From Desulfobacillus sp041396245 (GTDB taxonomy: Bacteria; Pseudomonadota; Gammaproteobacteria; Burkholderiales; Rhodocyclaceae): a stretch of DNA of 64,000 nt. The notes beneath the pieces are model-generated. The model made no database searches. It saw only the letters and a program-made list of their open reading frames with translations, and was not told the DNA's origin. A program made the translations under genes and the position numbers. The DNA lies in the NCBI GenBank assembly GCA_041396245.1, contig JAWKYW010000002.1:124001-188000 (forward strand), read 5' to 3'. Below are positions 46,623 through 54,607 of this stretch, in pieces (the stretch's first letter is position 1; each line of letters opens with the position of its first letter).

Positions 46623-47552
46623 TTATCGCCTTACGGCATGCATCAGGCTCGCCGCGGCGGCCAGCAGCAGGGCTGCGCCGAGGTTATGGGCGAGCGCCAG
46701 CCAGAGCGAGAAGCCGCTCGCCACGGTCAGCACACCCAGCAGCGCTTCGATCGCCAGCAAAGTCAGTACCGCCAGCACGGCGCGGCGCGCCTGCGGCGAT
46801 CTGCGCAGACGGATGGCCACGACGACGAGCAGCAGTGCGGAGAGCGCCGCCGCGTAGCGGTGCAGCAGATGCAGCGCCACGCCGCCCGCCTCGCCCGGCC
46901 CGGCCGGGCCCGTCAGCACAACAAAGGGATGCAGCGCCAGCAGGCCTTGCAGTGGCGGCCACCAGGCGCCGCCGCAATCGGGCAGGCTGCCGCAGGCCGG
47001 CGCGGCATAGCGCGCGCCGATCAGCGCGCCGGCGAACACCGTCAGGGTAAGCACGGCCAGCGCGAGGCGGCAGACCGGCCCGCCCGGCCCGCGCTCGAGC
47101 CAGCGCGACGACTCCACGGTGATCGCCACCCGCCACGAGAACGTCACCAGGCCGAGTCCGCCCAGAAGGTTGATGAAATTCACCGTCGCATTGCGCGGAT
47201 CGGCGCTCCAGATGCCGACCACGGAAAGGAGCAGCATCAGTGCAAGCAGGAGGGTGGCGTAGCGCGCGGCCGGCTGCAGCGGCTGCGGCCGCCAGCAGCG
47301 CCACACCAGCAGAACGGCCGCCAGCAGCGCCAGGGTGGCGACGAGGCGATGGGCAAGACGTGCCCCCGCCCAGGGTGCATGCGGCACACCGGCGAGGATC
47401 TGCCCGTAACAGCCCGGCCAGTCGGGGCAGCCGAGCCCGGCACCGGCCAGGCGCAAGTAGGCGCTGACGGCGACCACGGCGAGCGACAGCAGGCAGGTCA
47501 GTATCGCCAGGGCGCGAACGGACCGGTTGCGCGCGGGTCCGGACTGCGGCAT
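46623..47552 (-). CDS. ctaA: Heme A synthase, CtaA-like, with cysteine pairs
   Basis: 309 residues, about eight membrane helices. The two cysteine pairs of the Bacillus-type CtaA are present (GLGCPDWPGCYGQ near residue 41 and PACGSLPDCGG near 185), and four histidines at helix ends can ligate the hemes (RLAHRL, LLHRYAA, ALAHNLGA). It converts heme O to heme A by oxidation of the C8 methyl. A second, differently built heme A synthase gene follows upstream after 18 nt. A motif copy (46759-46782) lies in its 3' part. Confidence 0.85.
   Translation of the reverse strand: MPQSGPARNRSVRALAILTCLLSLAVVAVSAYLRLAGAGLGCPDWPGCYGQILAGVPHAPWAGARLAHRLVATLALLAAVLLVWRCWRPQPLQPAARYATLLLALMLLLSVVGIWSADPRNATVNFINLLGGLGLVTFSWRVAITVESSRWLERGPGGPVCRLALAVLTLTVFAGALIGARYAAPACGSLPDCGGAWWPPLQGLLALHPFVVLTGPAGPGEAGGVALHLLHRYAAALSALLLVVVAIRLRRSPQARRAVLAVLTLLAIEALLGVLTVASGFSLWLALAHNLGAALLLAAAASLMHAVRR
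46759..46782 (+). repeat. Bipartite 24-bp motif, copy 11
   Basis: Exact match; in ctaA (minus) CTG ACT TTG encodes Leu-Thr-Leu. Confidence 0.85.
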
Positions 47553-47570
47553 CGGCTCTTCGCGCCTCCG

Positions 47571-48617
47571 TCAGGAGGCCCGCAACTGCGCGGGCACGCG
47601 CAATTCGTGATTGAGCCAGAGCACTGCGGCCATCAGCACCATGGCGCCGCCCTGGTGCGCGGCGCCGAGCGCCACCGGCACGGCATGCAGCAGCGTCAGG
47701 ATGCCGAGCGTGATCTGCACGGCCAGCACGGCCAGCATCAGGCTGGCGGCCCGCTGCGCGCGCAGGCGATCGGGAAACTGGCGCAATCTGAGCCAGAACC
47801 AGGGCGCGAGCAAGGCCAGCAGCCAGGCGCCGAGACGGTGGTCGAACTGCACGGTCGCCATGTTGTTGAAGAAATTCAGGTACCACGGTTCCATCATGAA
47901 AATTTCCGGCGGCACGACATGGCCGTTCATGAGCGGGAAGGTGTTGTAGGCCTTGCCGGCGCGGATGCCGGCGACGAAGCCGCCGCTGACGACCATGTAG
48001 CAGCACAGCACGAACAGCCAGAAGCCGAAGCGCTGCAGCCGGCGGTAGCCCTCGTGGGCGAAATACTTCGAGCGCTCCTCGACCAGGCCCAGCGCCACCC
48101 ACATCATGGCGATGAAGATGATGAAGGCGAGCGAGAGATGAGCCGTCAGGCGGTACTGGCTGACGCGCGGGTCGTCGACCAGCCCGCTTTTCACCATGTA
48201 CCAGCCCATGGCACCCTGCAGGCCGCCCAGGAGGAAGAGGCCCAGCAGTTTCGGCACCAGATTGCGCTCGACCTTGCGCCGCAGCAAAAAATAAAGAAAG
48301 GGCAGCAGGAAAACCAGGCCGATGGCCCGTCCGGACACCCGATGCCAGTACTCCCACCAGAAGATGCCCTTGAACTCATCGAGGGACATGTCGAAATTGA
48401 CCCGCTGAAATTCGGGGGTCTGCTTATATTTATCAAAGACTTCCAGCCATTCGCCGTGAGACAGCGGCGGCAGGGTGCCGACCAGCGGCTGCCACTCGAC
48501 GATGGAGAGGCCCGAATGCGTCAGACGCGTCACCCCGCCGATGACGAGGGTGGCGAACACCATGGCGGAACAAATGAAAAGCCAGATCGCAATCTGGCGG
48601 CGCGAGGCGGAATTCAT
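47571..48617 (-). CDS. ctaA2: Heme A synthase, COX15 type (proteobacterial)
   Basis: 348 residues from ATG 48617; the longer upstream reading has no family match. Eight membrane helices are predicted, and VIGGVTRLTHSGLSIVEWQPLVG, WWEYWHRVSGRAIGL, YRLTAHLSLAF, FDHRLGAW and LGAAHQGGAM are the COX15/CtaA type 2 signature with the heme-ligating histidines; the cysteine pairs of the neighbour are absent. Two heme A synthases in tandem are unusual. Both are next to a CuA-type heme-copper enzyme operon transcribed in the opposite direction. The symbol ctaA2 is only a label. Confidence 0.88.
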   Translation of the reverse strand: MNSASRRQIAIWLFICSAMVFATLVIGGVTRLTHSGLSIVEWQPLVGTLPPLSHGEWLEVFDKYKQTPEFQRVNFDMSLDEFKGIFWWEYWHRVSGRAIGLVFLLPFLYFLLRRKVERNLVPKLLGLFLLGGLQGAMGWYMVKSGLVDDPRVSQYRLTAHLSLAFIIFIAMMWVALGLVEERSKYFAHEGYRRLQRFGFWLFVLCCYMVVSGGFVAGIRAGKAYNTFPLMNGHVVPPEIFMMEPWYLNFFNNMATVQFDHRLGAWLLALLAPWFWLRLRQFPDRLRAQRAASLMLAVLAVQITLGILTLLHAVPVALGAAHQGGAMVLMAAVLWLNHELRVPAQLRAS

Positions 48618-48728
48618 TATCGAAAACAGGTGGGTTCCTGCAATTCTACGTCTGGAAAAGCGAGCGGAAATTATATGCGACATCGTGTCGCACTGCCGCA
48701 TGCAAGTGATTGCGTATTTGGGTGTTTC

Positions 48729-48742
48729 TTAACCTAGATCAA
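48729..48742 (+). promoter_or_regulatory. FNR/DNR-type box upstream of the norSY operon
   Basis: TTAACCTAGATCAA matches TTGAT-N4-ATCAA with a perfect right half. Placing it at -41.5 predicts a start near 48777, and TAACTT at 48765-48770 is in the right place for a -10. This would give anaerobic or NO-dependent control. Confidence 0.5.
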
Positions 48743-48839
48743 ACTATTCACAAGGACTGCAAAGTAACTTATCGGCCGTCAAATACCCGTAGTTTGTCCA
48801 TCGAGAAACGCGCGCTCAAAGCGCCACAAGGAGGTCTAA

Positions 48840-48986
48840 ATGACTGATCAAGAAGAAGGCATTCCCGTCATGCAGCGGGTGCTGGACAACCCGTTCCTGC
48901 TGCTCTTCCTGGGAATCACGATTCCCACCGTGCTCTACATCCTGTGGGGCGTGATGGAAATAGCCAACATTCCGGTCGCGCGCTGA
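48840..48986 (+). CDS. Small single-helix membrane protein of the heme-copper enzyme operon
   Basis: 48 residues, ATG 48840 with a strong AAGGAGG upstream. One hydrophobic helix (FLLLFLGITIPTVLYILWGVME) ends near a conserved-looking IANIPVAR. Its size and position fit an extra small subunit like the IIa subunit of ba3 oxidase. The CuA subunit gene starts 36 nt later. No recognised family; role inferred. Confidence 0.7.
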   Translation: MTDQEEGIPVMQRVLDNPFLLLFLGITIPTVLYILWGVMEIANIPVAR

Positions 48987-49021
48987 CGCGCCGGCAGCCT
49001 TCAACAATCAGGGAGAAACTG

Positions 49022-49567
49022 ATGAGTGCAATCCTGCCGCCCTCCGAGCGGATCTGGTGGAAACAATCCATCGACAAGCTTGAATTCACCTGGATCGCCA
49101 TCGCGCTGGTCTGGTCGCTGGTGATGTTCGCGATGATGATCTGGTGGCACATCTACGGCAACCAGAACCTGGCCAACGAGACCTACAAGACCACCAAGGA
49201 AATGTTCGCCGCCAAGGCCCAGGCGGTGGTCGACCAATACACCGTGCGCACCGGTACCGAGGCCGAGAAGGGATTCCCGGTCGTGGCCCCGCCCGCCGGC
49301 TCCGACATCTACCTGATCGGTCGCCTGTGGGACTGGTGGCCGATCTACGAACTCGAGAAGGACAAGACCTACAAGCTCCACCTCTCGGCGATGGACTACA
49401 TGCACGGCTTCTCGCTGCAGCCGCAGAACATCAACATCCAGGTGCATCCCAACTACGACCACGTGATCAAGATCACGCCGAACCAGTCGGGCACCTACTC
49501 CATCGTCTGCAACGAATACTGCGGCATCGGCCATCACACCATGGTCGGCCGGCTCTACGTGAAATAA
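49022..49567 (+). CDS. norS: CuA-containing subunit II of a heme-copper oxidase/NO reductase
   Basis: 181 residues. One N-terminal membrane helix (FTWIAIALVWSLVMFAMMIWW, about residues 23-43) is followed by a cupredoxin domain. The CuA ligands are complete: His in YMHGFSL and Cys-x3-Cys-x3-His-x2-Met in CNEYCGIGHHTM near residue 163. Short B-type (ba3) subunit II length. In Nitrosomonas-type norSY-senC clusters this is the CuA subunit of the sNOR NO reductase; by sequence alone a ba3 oxidase subunit remains possible. Confidence 0.8.
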   Translation: MSAILPPSERIWWKQSIDKLEFTWIAIALVWSLVMFAMMIWWHIYGNQNLANETYKTTKEMFAAKAQAVVDQYTVRTGTEAEKGFPVVAPPAGSDIYLIGRLWDWWPIYELEKDKTYKLHLSAMDYMHGFSLQPQNINIQVHPNYDHVIKITPNQSGTYSIVCNEYCGIGHHTMVGRLYVK

Positions 49568-49579
49568 GGGGGCGAGCAA

Positions 49580-51265
49580 ATGGCTACGACTTACCGCATC
49601 TGCCCGCGTTCCGGGCTCCAATTCGACACCCAGGCCGAGAAGCTGATGCGCTTCCACGCCGTCGCCGGCGTGCTTTCGCTGCTCGTCGGCGGCATCATGG
49701 CGCTGGGCGTCATCCTCACCCGCTGGCCGGCCGTCAAGCTGCTCGAGGCGGACACCTTCTACATGGTGCTCACCGCCCACGGCATCGACATGCTGATCTT
49801 CTGGATCATCTTCTTCGAGATGGCCGTGCTGATCTTCGCCTCGTCGACGCTGTTGCGCTGCCGCCTGGCGACGCCGAAGCTGGCCTGGGCCGCCTCCGTG
49901 CTGATGGCCATCGGCGCCATCATGACCAACGTCGCCATCTTCCAGGGCGAGTCGAGCGTGATGTTCACCTCCTACGTGCCGATGATGGCCCAGCCGCATT
50001 TCTACCTCGGCCTGATCCTGTTCGCCGTGGGCGCGCTGATCATCTGCTTCATCTTCCTCGGCACCCTGGTGGTGGCCAAGGCGGAGAAGACCTACGAGGG
50101 CTCGATCCCGCTGGTGACCTTCGGCGCGCTGACCGCCTGCATCATCGCCATCTTCACCATCGCCGGCGGCGCCATCATCCTGATCCCGACGCTGCTCTGG
50201 TCGCTCGGCTACATCCGCGAGATCGATTCGCTGATGTACCGCGTCGTCTGGTGGGCCATGGGCCACAGCTCGCAGCAGATCAACGTCGCCGCCCACGTGG
50301 CGATCTGGTACGCCATCGCCGCCATCGTCTTCGGCGCCAAGCCGATGAGCGAGAAGGTGAGCCGCTCGGCCTACTTCCTCTACATCCTGTTCCTGCAGCT
50401 CGCCTGCGCCCACCACCTGCTGTCCGATCCCGGCCTGGGCTCGGAGTGGAAGATCGTCAACACCTCGTACTTCATGTACTTCGCGGTGCTGGCCTCGATG
50501 ATCCACGGCATGACCGTGCCGGGCGCGATCGAGCAGGCGCAGCGCCTGAAGGGCTACAACAAGGGCCTCTTCGAGTGGCTGAGGAAGGCGCCCTGGGGCA
50601 ACCCGGCCTTCTCGTCGATGTTCCTGTCGCTGGTCGGCTTCGGCTTCCTCGGCGGCATCTCCGGCGTCATGATGGGCGCGGAACAGCTGAACATGCTGAT
50701 CCACAACACCATCTACGTGCCGGGCCACTTCCACGCCACGGTCGTCATCGGCACCACGCTGGCCTTCATGGGCCTGACCTACTTCCTCGTGCCGGTGCTG
50801 TTCAAGCGTGAAGTGCTGTTCCCGGGCTTCGCCAAGATCCAGCCCTATCTCTTCGGCCTCGCCATGTACGTGGTGGCGCTGGTGATGATGGGCGCGGGCA
50901 CCCTCGGCGTCTCACGCCGCCACTGGGACATGGCCTTCGCCGGTGCGCCGATGGCCTACGAGTGGCCGGGCGCCGCCTACCTGATGATGGGCCTGACGGG
51001 CATCTTCAGCTGCATCGCCATCGTCGGCGGCGGCGGCTGGATCCTGCAGATCGTGCTGTCCATCCTCTTCGGCAAGAAGCTGGAAGACGGCGAAATGCGC
51101 AGCACGCCGATCCCGCTGACCCTGCCGGCCCCGACCCCCGGCGGCGCCGCGCATCCGCCGGCCACCCCGGGCACGCTGGTGCTGGCCCTGATCTTCCTCA
51201 CGGCCTTCATCCTGTACTACTTCGTGAACTGGAAGTACCTGTCCTCCCTGTGGGGTCTGGCATAA
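49580..51265 (+). CDS. norY: Heme-copper catalytic subunit lacking the active-site tyrosine; probable NO reductase (sNOR type)
   Basis: 561 residues, 13 or so membrane helices. Heme and CuB ligands of oxidases are present: His67 (TAHGID), His229 (GHSSQQ), His278-His279 (CAHHLLSDPG, like ba3 oxidase), His383 and His385 (VPGHFHATVV). The tyrosine covalently linked to His in oxygen reductases (H-x3-Y) is Gln233 here, so O2 chemistry is unlikely and NO reduction is favoured. Known sNOR clusters have the order norS-norY-senC, which matches. It is followed by a hairpin terminator and senC. The substrate assignment is inference from the missing residue, the gene order and the denitrification neighbours. 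Confidence 0.78.
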   Translation: MATTYRICPRSGLQFDTQAEKLMRFHAVAGVLSLLVGGIMALGVILTRWPAVKLLEADTFYMVLTAHGIDMLIFWIIFFEMAVLIFASSTLLRCRLATPKLAWAASVLMAIGAIMTNVAIFQGESSVMFTSYVPMMAQPHFYLGLILFAVGALIICFIFLGTLVVAKAEKTYEGSIPLVTFGALTACIIAIFTIAGGAIILIPTLLWSLGYIREIDSLMYRVVWWAMGHSSQQINVAAHVAIWYAIAAIVFGAKPMSEKVSRSAYFLYILFLQLACAHHLLSDPGLGSEWKIVNTSYFMYFAVLASMIHGMTVPGAIEQAQRLKGYNKGLFEWLRKAPWGNPAFSSMFLSLVGFGFLGGISGVMMGAEQLNMLIHNTIYVPGHFHATVVIGTTLAFMGLTYFLVPVLFKREVLFPGFAKIQPYLFGLAMYVVALVMMGAGTLGVSRRHWDMAFAGAPMAYEWPGAAYLMMGLTGIFSCIAIVGGGGWILQIVLSILFGKKLEDGEMRSTPIPLTLPAPTPGGAAHPPATPGTLVLALIFLTAFILYYFVNWKYLSSLWGLA

Positions 51266-51271
51266 GACAGA

Positions 51272-51328
51272 CCGACCCGGCCGCAAGGCCGGGCCGTTCA
51301 GGAAAGGGCCGCGCAAGCGGCCCTTTTT
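51272..51328 (+). terminator. Two tandem hairpins after norY
   Basis: ACCCGGCC-GCAA-GGCCGGGC near 51274-51293, then AAAGGGCCGC-GCAA-GCGGCCCTTT at 51303-51326 followed by TTT. The second is a good rho-independent terminator, so senC may have its own promoter or rely on read-through. Confidence 0.85.
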
Positions 51329-51464
51329 CGTTCGAGCCGAATCATGCCCGAGGCCGCGGATTGCACGCGCGGACACGGACGATATCCGCCCCGCTCCGCT
51401 CCGTGCCCATCCGCGGCCGTGGATTTGATCTGCTCGCTTGACGCTGCGCGATGCGGCAGAGATC

Positions 51465-52331
51465 ATGCCGGCCATGCCAATGAAACGATTTGCACACACG
51501 CTCTGCGCCCTGTTGCTGGCCGGCGCCGCAGGCCTTCACGCCGCCCAGGACAAGGTGACGTCGCGCCCGCTCGATCCTGCCGCGGCCCCCAACGTACCGT
51601 CGCTCGACGCGGAAAAGGCGCTCGGGCTGTCGCGCTCCGTCGTCAACCGGCCCATCGGCGACTTCACCCTGCTCGACCGCAGCGAAAAGCCGGTGCGGCT
51701 GGCCGACTACCGCGGCAAGCCGCTGCTGGTGAGCTTCATCTACACCGGCTGCTTCGAGGTCTGCCCGACCACCACGCGGAACCTGCAGAAGGCCGTCACC
51801 CGCACGGTGGCGGTGCTGGGGGCGGACCGTTTCAACGTCATAAGCATCGGCTTCAACCAACCCTTCGATACCCCTTCGGCAATGAAGGCCTTCGCCGCGC
51901 AGAACGGCATCGTCTTCCCCAACTGGGAATTCCTCAGCCCGGCACCGGCCATCGTCGACGAGCTGACGAAAAGCTTCGGCTTCAGCTATGCCGCCACGCC
52001 GGCCGGCTTCGATCACATCGTCCAGGTCACCCTCGTCGATGCCGAGGGAAGGATCTACCGGCAGATCTACGGCGAGACGCCCAGCGCCGACCTGCTGGTC
52101 GAACCGCTCAAGCAGCTGATCAGCGGCGCCCCGGTGGCGGACGACGGCGCCCTCGCCGACATCCTCGACCGCGTGCGCATCCTCTGCTCGGTGTACGATC
52201 CGCGGACCGGACAGTACCGCCTGGACTACGCCCTGATCTTCGAAATCGGCGGCTTTTTCACTTTCCTGGCGTACATCGTCTGGTACCTTTGGCGGGGGCG
52301 GCGGCGTCCCCGGAAACTTCGGGACGTTTGA
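51465..52331 (+). CDS. senC: SCO1/SenC copper chaperone of the NO reductase operon
   Basis: 288 residues from ATG 51465 (51480 gives an equally good signal peptide MKRFAHTLCALLLAGAAGLHA). The SCO domain has TGCFEVCPTT near residue 99 and the third copper ligand in GFDHIVQVTLVD near 180. Unlike common SCO proteins it has a C-terminal membrane helix (YALIFEIGGFFTFLAYIVWYLW). It would load CuA of the norS product. The order norS-norY-senC supports this. No strong ribosome site is seen. Confidence 0.85.
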   Translation: MPAMPMKRFAHTLCALLLAGAAGLHAAQDKVTSRPLDPAAAPNVPSLDAEKALGLSRSVVNRPIGDFTLLDRSEKPVRLADYRGKPLLVSFIYTGCFEVCPTTTRNLQKAVTRTVAVLGADRFNVISIGFNQPFDTPSAMKAFAAQNGIVFPNWEFLSPAPAIVDELTKSFGFSYAATPAGFDHIVQVTLVDAEGRIYRQIYGETPSADLLVEPLKQLISGAPVADDGALADILDRVRILCSVYDPRTGQYRLDYALIFEIGGFFTFLAYIVWYLWRGRRRPRKLRDV

Positions 52332-52421
52332 CGCCGGTCAATTCGCTTGAAGCCTCAAGCGCATATCATTAAATACTAATAAACCCGTTCGCGGGCTCCC
52401 CCCGGGCTCCCCCGCTAGAGC

Positions 52422-53984
52422 ATGGATTCACTCCGCCAGGGCGGCCTCGCCCTGCTGCAACGCATCGAGGGCTTTTTCGATGCCTTCTTCGGCGCCACCG
52501 GCAACCCGTGGCGGCATCTGGGCGCGCTCGGCTTCTACTTCCTCTGGATTGCCCTGGCCACCGGCATCTATCTCTTCATCGTCCTCGACACCGGCATCGA
52601 GGACATCCATACCTCGATCGAGTACTACACCCACGAGCAGTGGTGGCTCGGCGGCATCATGCGCAGCCTCCATCGCTATTCGGCCGATGCCCTGGTGCTG
52701 GTCATGCTGCTCCATCTCCTGCGCGAATTTTTCTACGGACGCTTTCACAGCTTCCGCTGGTATTCCTGGATCACCGGCGTGCCGACGGTCTGGCTGGTCT
52801 ACGCCTCCGGCATCGGCGGCTACTGGCTGGTATGGGACCAGCTCGGCCTTTTTTCCGCCGTCGCCAGCGCCGAATGGTTCGACTGGCTGCCGATCTTCAG
52901 CACCCCGGCCACGCGCAACTTCCTGCCCGGCCAGCTGAACGACCGCTTCTTCACGCTGCTGGTGTTCCTCCACATCGGCATTCCGCTGATCCTCATGCTG
53001 GCCCTGTGGGTGCACATCCAGCGCATCTCGCAGGCGGACGTTTTCCCCTCGCGCGCGCTGGCGCTCGGCAGCTTCGCCATGCTGTTCGCCCTGGCCCTCG
53101 CCAAGCCGACCGTCTCGCACGGCAAGGCCGACCTGTCCGTGGTGCCGACGGTGCTGCACCTCGACTGGCATTACCTGTTCATCCATCCGCTGATGTACCT
53201 GACCTCGCCGGCCGGGCTGTGGCTGATCGCCGGCGCCGTCACCCTGCTGCTGATGGCCCTGCCGCTGCTGCCGCACGGGAAGCAGGCGCCGATTGCGGTG
53301 GTGGACCCGCCCAACTGCAACGGCTGCCGGCGCTGTTTCGTCGATTGCCCCTACGGCGCCATTGCCATGCTGCCGCATCCGGACAAGCCCGGCCACGAGC
53401 TGGCGCAGGTCATTCCCGGGCTGTGCGCCTCCTGCGGCATCTGCGCCGGCGCCTGCCCTTCTTCGACGCCCTTCCGCAGCATCGAGCAGCTCGTCACCGG
53501 CATCGACATGCCGCAACAGCCGGTTGGCGCGCTGCGCCAGGAAATGGCCCGCAAGATCGCCGCCCTGACCGGCCCGGTAAAAATCGCCGTGTTCGGCTGC
53601 GAATGCGCCGCCCCCGCGGGGGGGCTGGAAGATCCGGGCACGGCGGTGCTGAACCTCATGTGCGCCGGCCTGCTGCCGCCCAGCTTCGTCGAGTACGCCC
53701 TGCGCGGCGGTGCCGACGGCGTGCTGGTTACCGGTTGCCGCGAGGGCAGTTGCGCCTACCGCTTCGGCACCCAATGGACGGCGCAGCGGCTCGCCGGGCA
53801 GCGCGAGCCGCATCTGCGCCCGTCGGTACCGGCCGAGCGGCTGCGCATCGCCTGGGCCGACCGCCACGAAATGAGCGACCTCAAGGCGGCGCTCGATGAT
53901 TTTCGCGATAATCTTCAAAAGCTGGGCGCTGACGAGAAGCGCCTGCCCCCGTATACTCCCCGGAGGATCGTCAGACATGGTTAG
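52422..53984 (+). CDS. Cytochrome b / two-[4Fe-4S] ferredoxin / MvhD-like fusion protein
   Basis: 520 residues in three parts. Residues about 1-290 are an N-terminal cytochrome b with four heme-ligating histidines (SLHRYSADALVLVMLLHLLRE; FTLLVFLHIGIPLIL...WVHIQRI) and several membrane helices. Residues about 295-345 hold two ferredoxin clusters (CNGCRRCFVDCP and CASCGICAGACP). Residues about 385-470 resemble the iron-sulfur/thiol subunit MvhD (FGCECAAPAG, TGCREGSCAYRFG). The whole would pass electrons between quinol and a soluble or bound partner. It begins 90 nt after senC. I do not know a named enzyme of this build. Confidence 0.75.
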   Translation: MDSLRQGGLALLQRIEGFFDAFFGATGNPWRHLGALGFYFLWIALATGIYLFIVLDTGIEDIHTSIEYYTHEQWWLGGIMRSLHRYSADALVLVMLLHLLREFFYGRFHSFRWYSWITGVPTVWLVYASGIGGYWLVWDQLGLFSAVASAEWFDWLPIFSTPATRNFLPGQLNDRFFTLLVFLHIGIPLILMLALWVHIQRISQADVFPSRALALGSFAMLFALALAKPTVSHGKADLSVVPTVLHLDWHYLFIHPLMYLTSPAGLWLIAGAVTLLLMALPLLPHGKQAPIAVVDPPNCNGCRRCFVDCPYGAIAMLPHPDKPGHELAQVIPGLCASCGICAGACPSSTPFRSIEQLVTGIDMPQQPVGALRQEMARKIAALTGPVKIAVFGCECAAPAGGLEDPGTAVLNLMCAGLLPPSFVEYALRGGADGVLVTGCREGSCAYRFGTQWTAQRLAGQREPHLRPSVPAERLRIAWADRHEMSDLKAALDDFRDNLQKLGADEKRLPPYTPRRIVRHG

Positions 53985-54495
53985 CAAGTCCCCCACCAAC
54001 CCGCTGGTCATCGCCGCCCAGGCGTTGTTCTACGGCCTTTTCGCCGTAATCATCGCCATTTTCTCGACCTGGCCCGAGTATGTTCATCTCGAGGACGACC
54101 GCTCGCTCATCAAGCTCTCCTTCAGCTACCACGGCGAGCCGGTCGGCGAGTGCCGCGAGCGCACCCCGGAGGAGCTCGCCCAGCTGGCGCCGAACATGCG
54201 CGTGGCGAAAGTCTGCCCGCGCCAGCGCTCGCCGATCCGGGTCAGGATCGACCTCGACGGCCAGCCGCTGTTCGAAGGCAGCGCCCCGCCCGGCGGGCTC
54301 TCCGGCGACGGCGCCTCGACCCTCTATCGACGCTTCGAAGTGCCCGCCGGCGAGCATCTGGTGTCGGTGAAGATGAACGACAACGCGCGCATCGCCGACT
54401 TCAACCTGGTACGCGAGGAAAAGGTGACGCTGAAGCCGGCCCAGATCATGGTCATCGACGTGCGCAAGGACCAGGGCGGCATCTTCTTTGAATGA
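53977..54495 (+). CDS. Membrane-anchored hypothetical protein of the NO cluster
   Basis: 172 residues with one N-terminal membrane helix (LVIAAQALFYGLFAVIIAIFSTW) and a beta-rich periplasmic domain with two cysteines (VGECRER, AKVCPRQ). Ribosome site GGAGGATCG before ATG 53977. It overlaps the previous stop by 8 nt, so the pair is coupled. No family recognised; a FixH-like or assembly role is a guess. Confidence 0.6.
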   Translation: MVSKSPTNPLVIAAQALFYGLFAVIIAIFSTWPEYVHLEDDRSLIKLSFSYHGEPVGECRERTPEELAQLAPNMRVAKVCPRQRSPIRVRIDLDGQPLFEGSAPPGGLSGDGASTLYRRFEVPAGEHLVSVKMNDNARIADFNLVREEKVTLKPAQIMVIDVRKDQGGIFFE

Positions 54496-54503
54496 GTGCT
54501 GCC

Positions 54504-54600
54504 GCCGGGCCGCCCCAAGGGGGCGCGGCCAAAAACATGGAGCGGGCGCAGCCTGCGAACGGCCATCACCCCCTTCCCCGGGAAGGGGGAAGGGGGGAAG
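54504..54600 (+). repeat. GC-hairpin intergenic repeat, copy C
   Basis: CCGCCCCAAGGGGGCG near 54512-54532 and CCCCCTTCCCCGGGAAGGGGG at 54569-54589, followed by an A/G run that could act as ribosome-binding region for the gene at 54608. Confidence 0.6.
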
Positions 54601-54607
54601 GTAGTCC

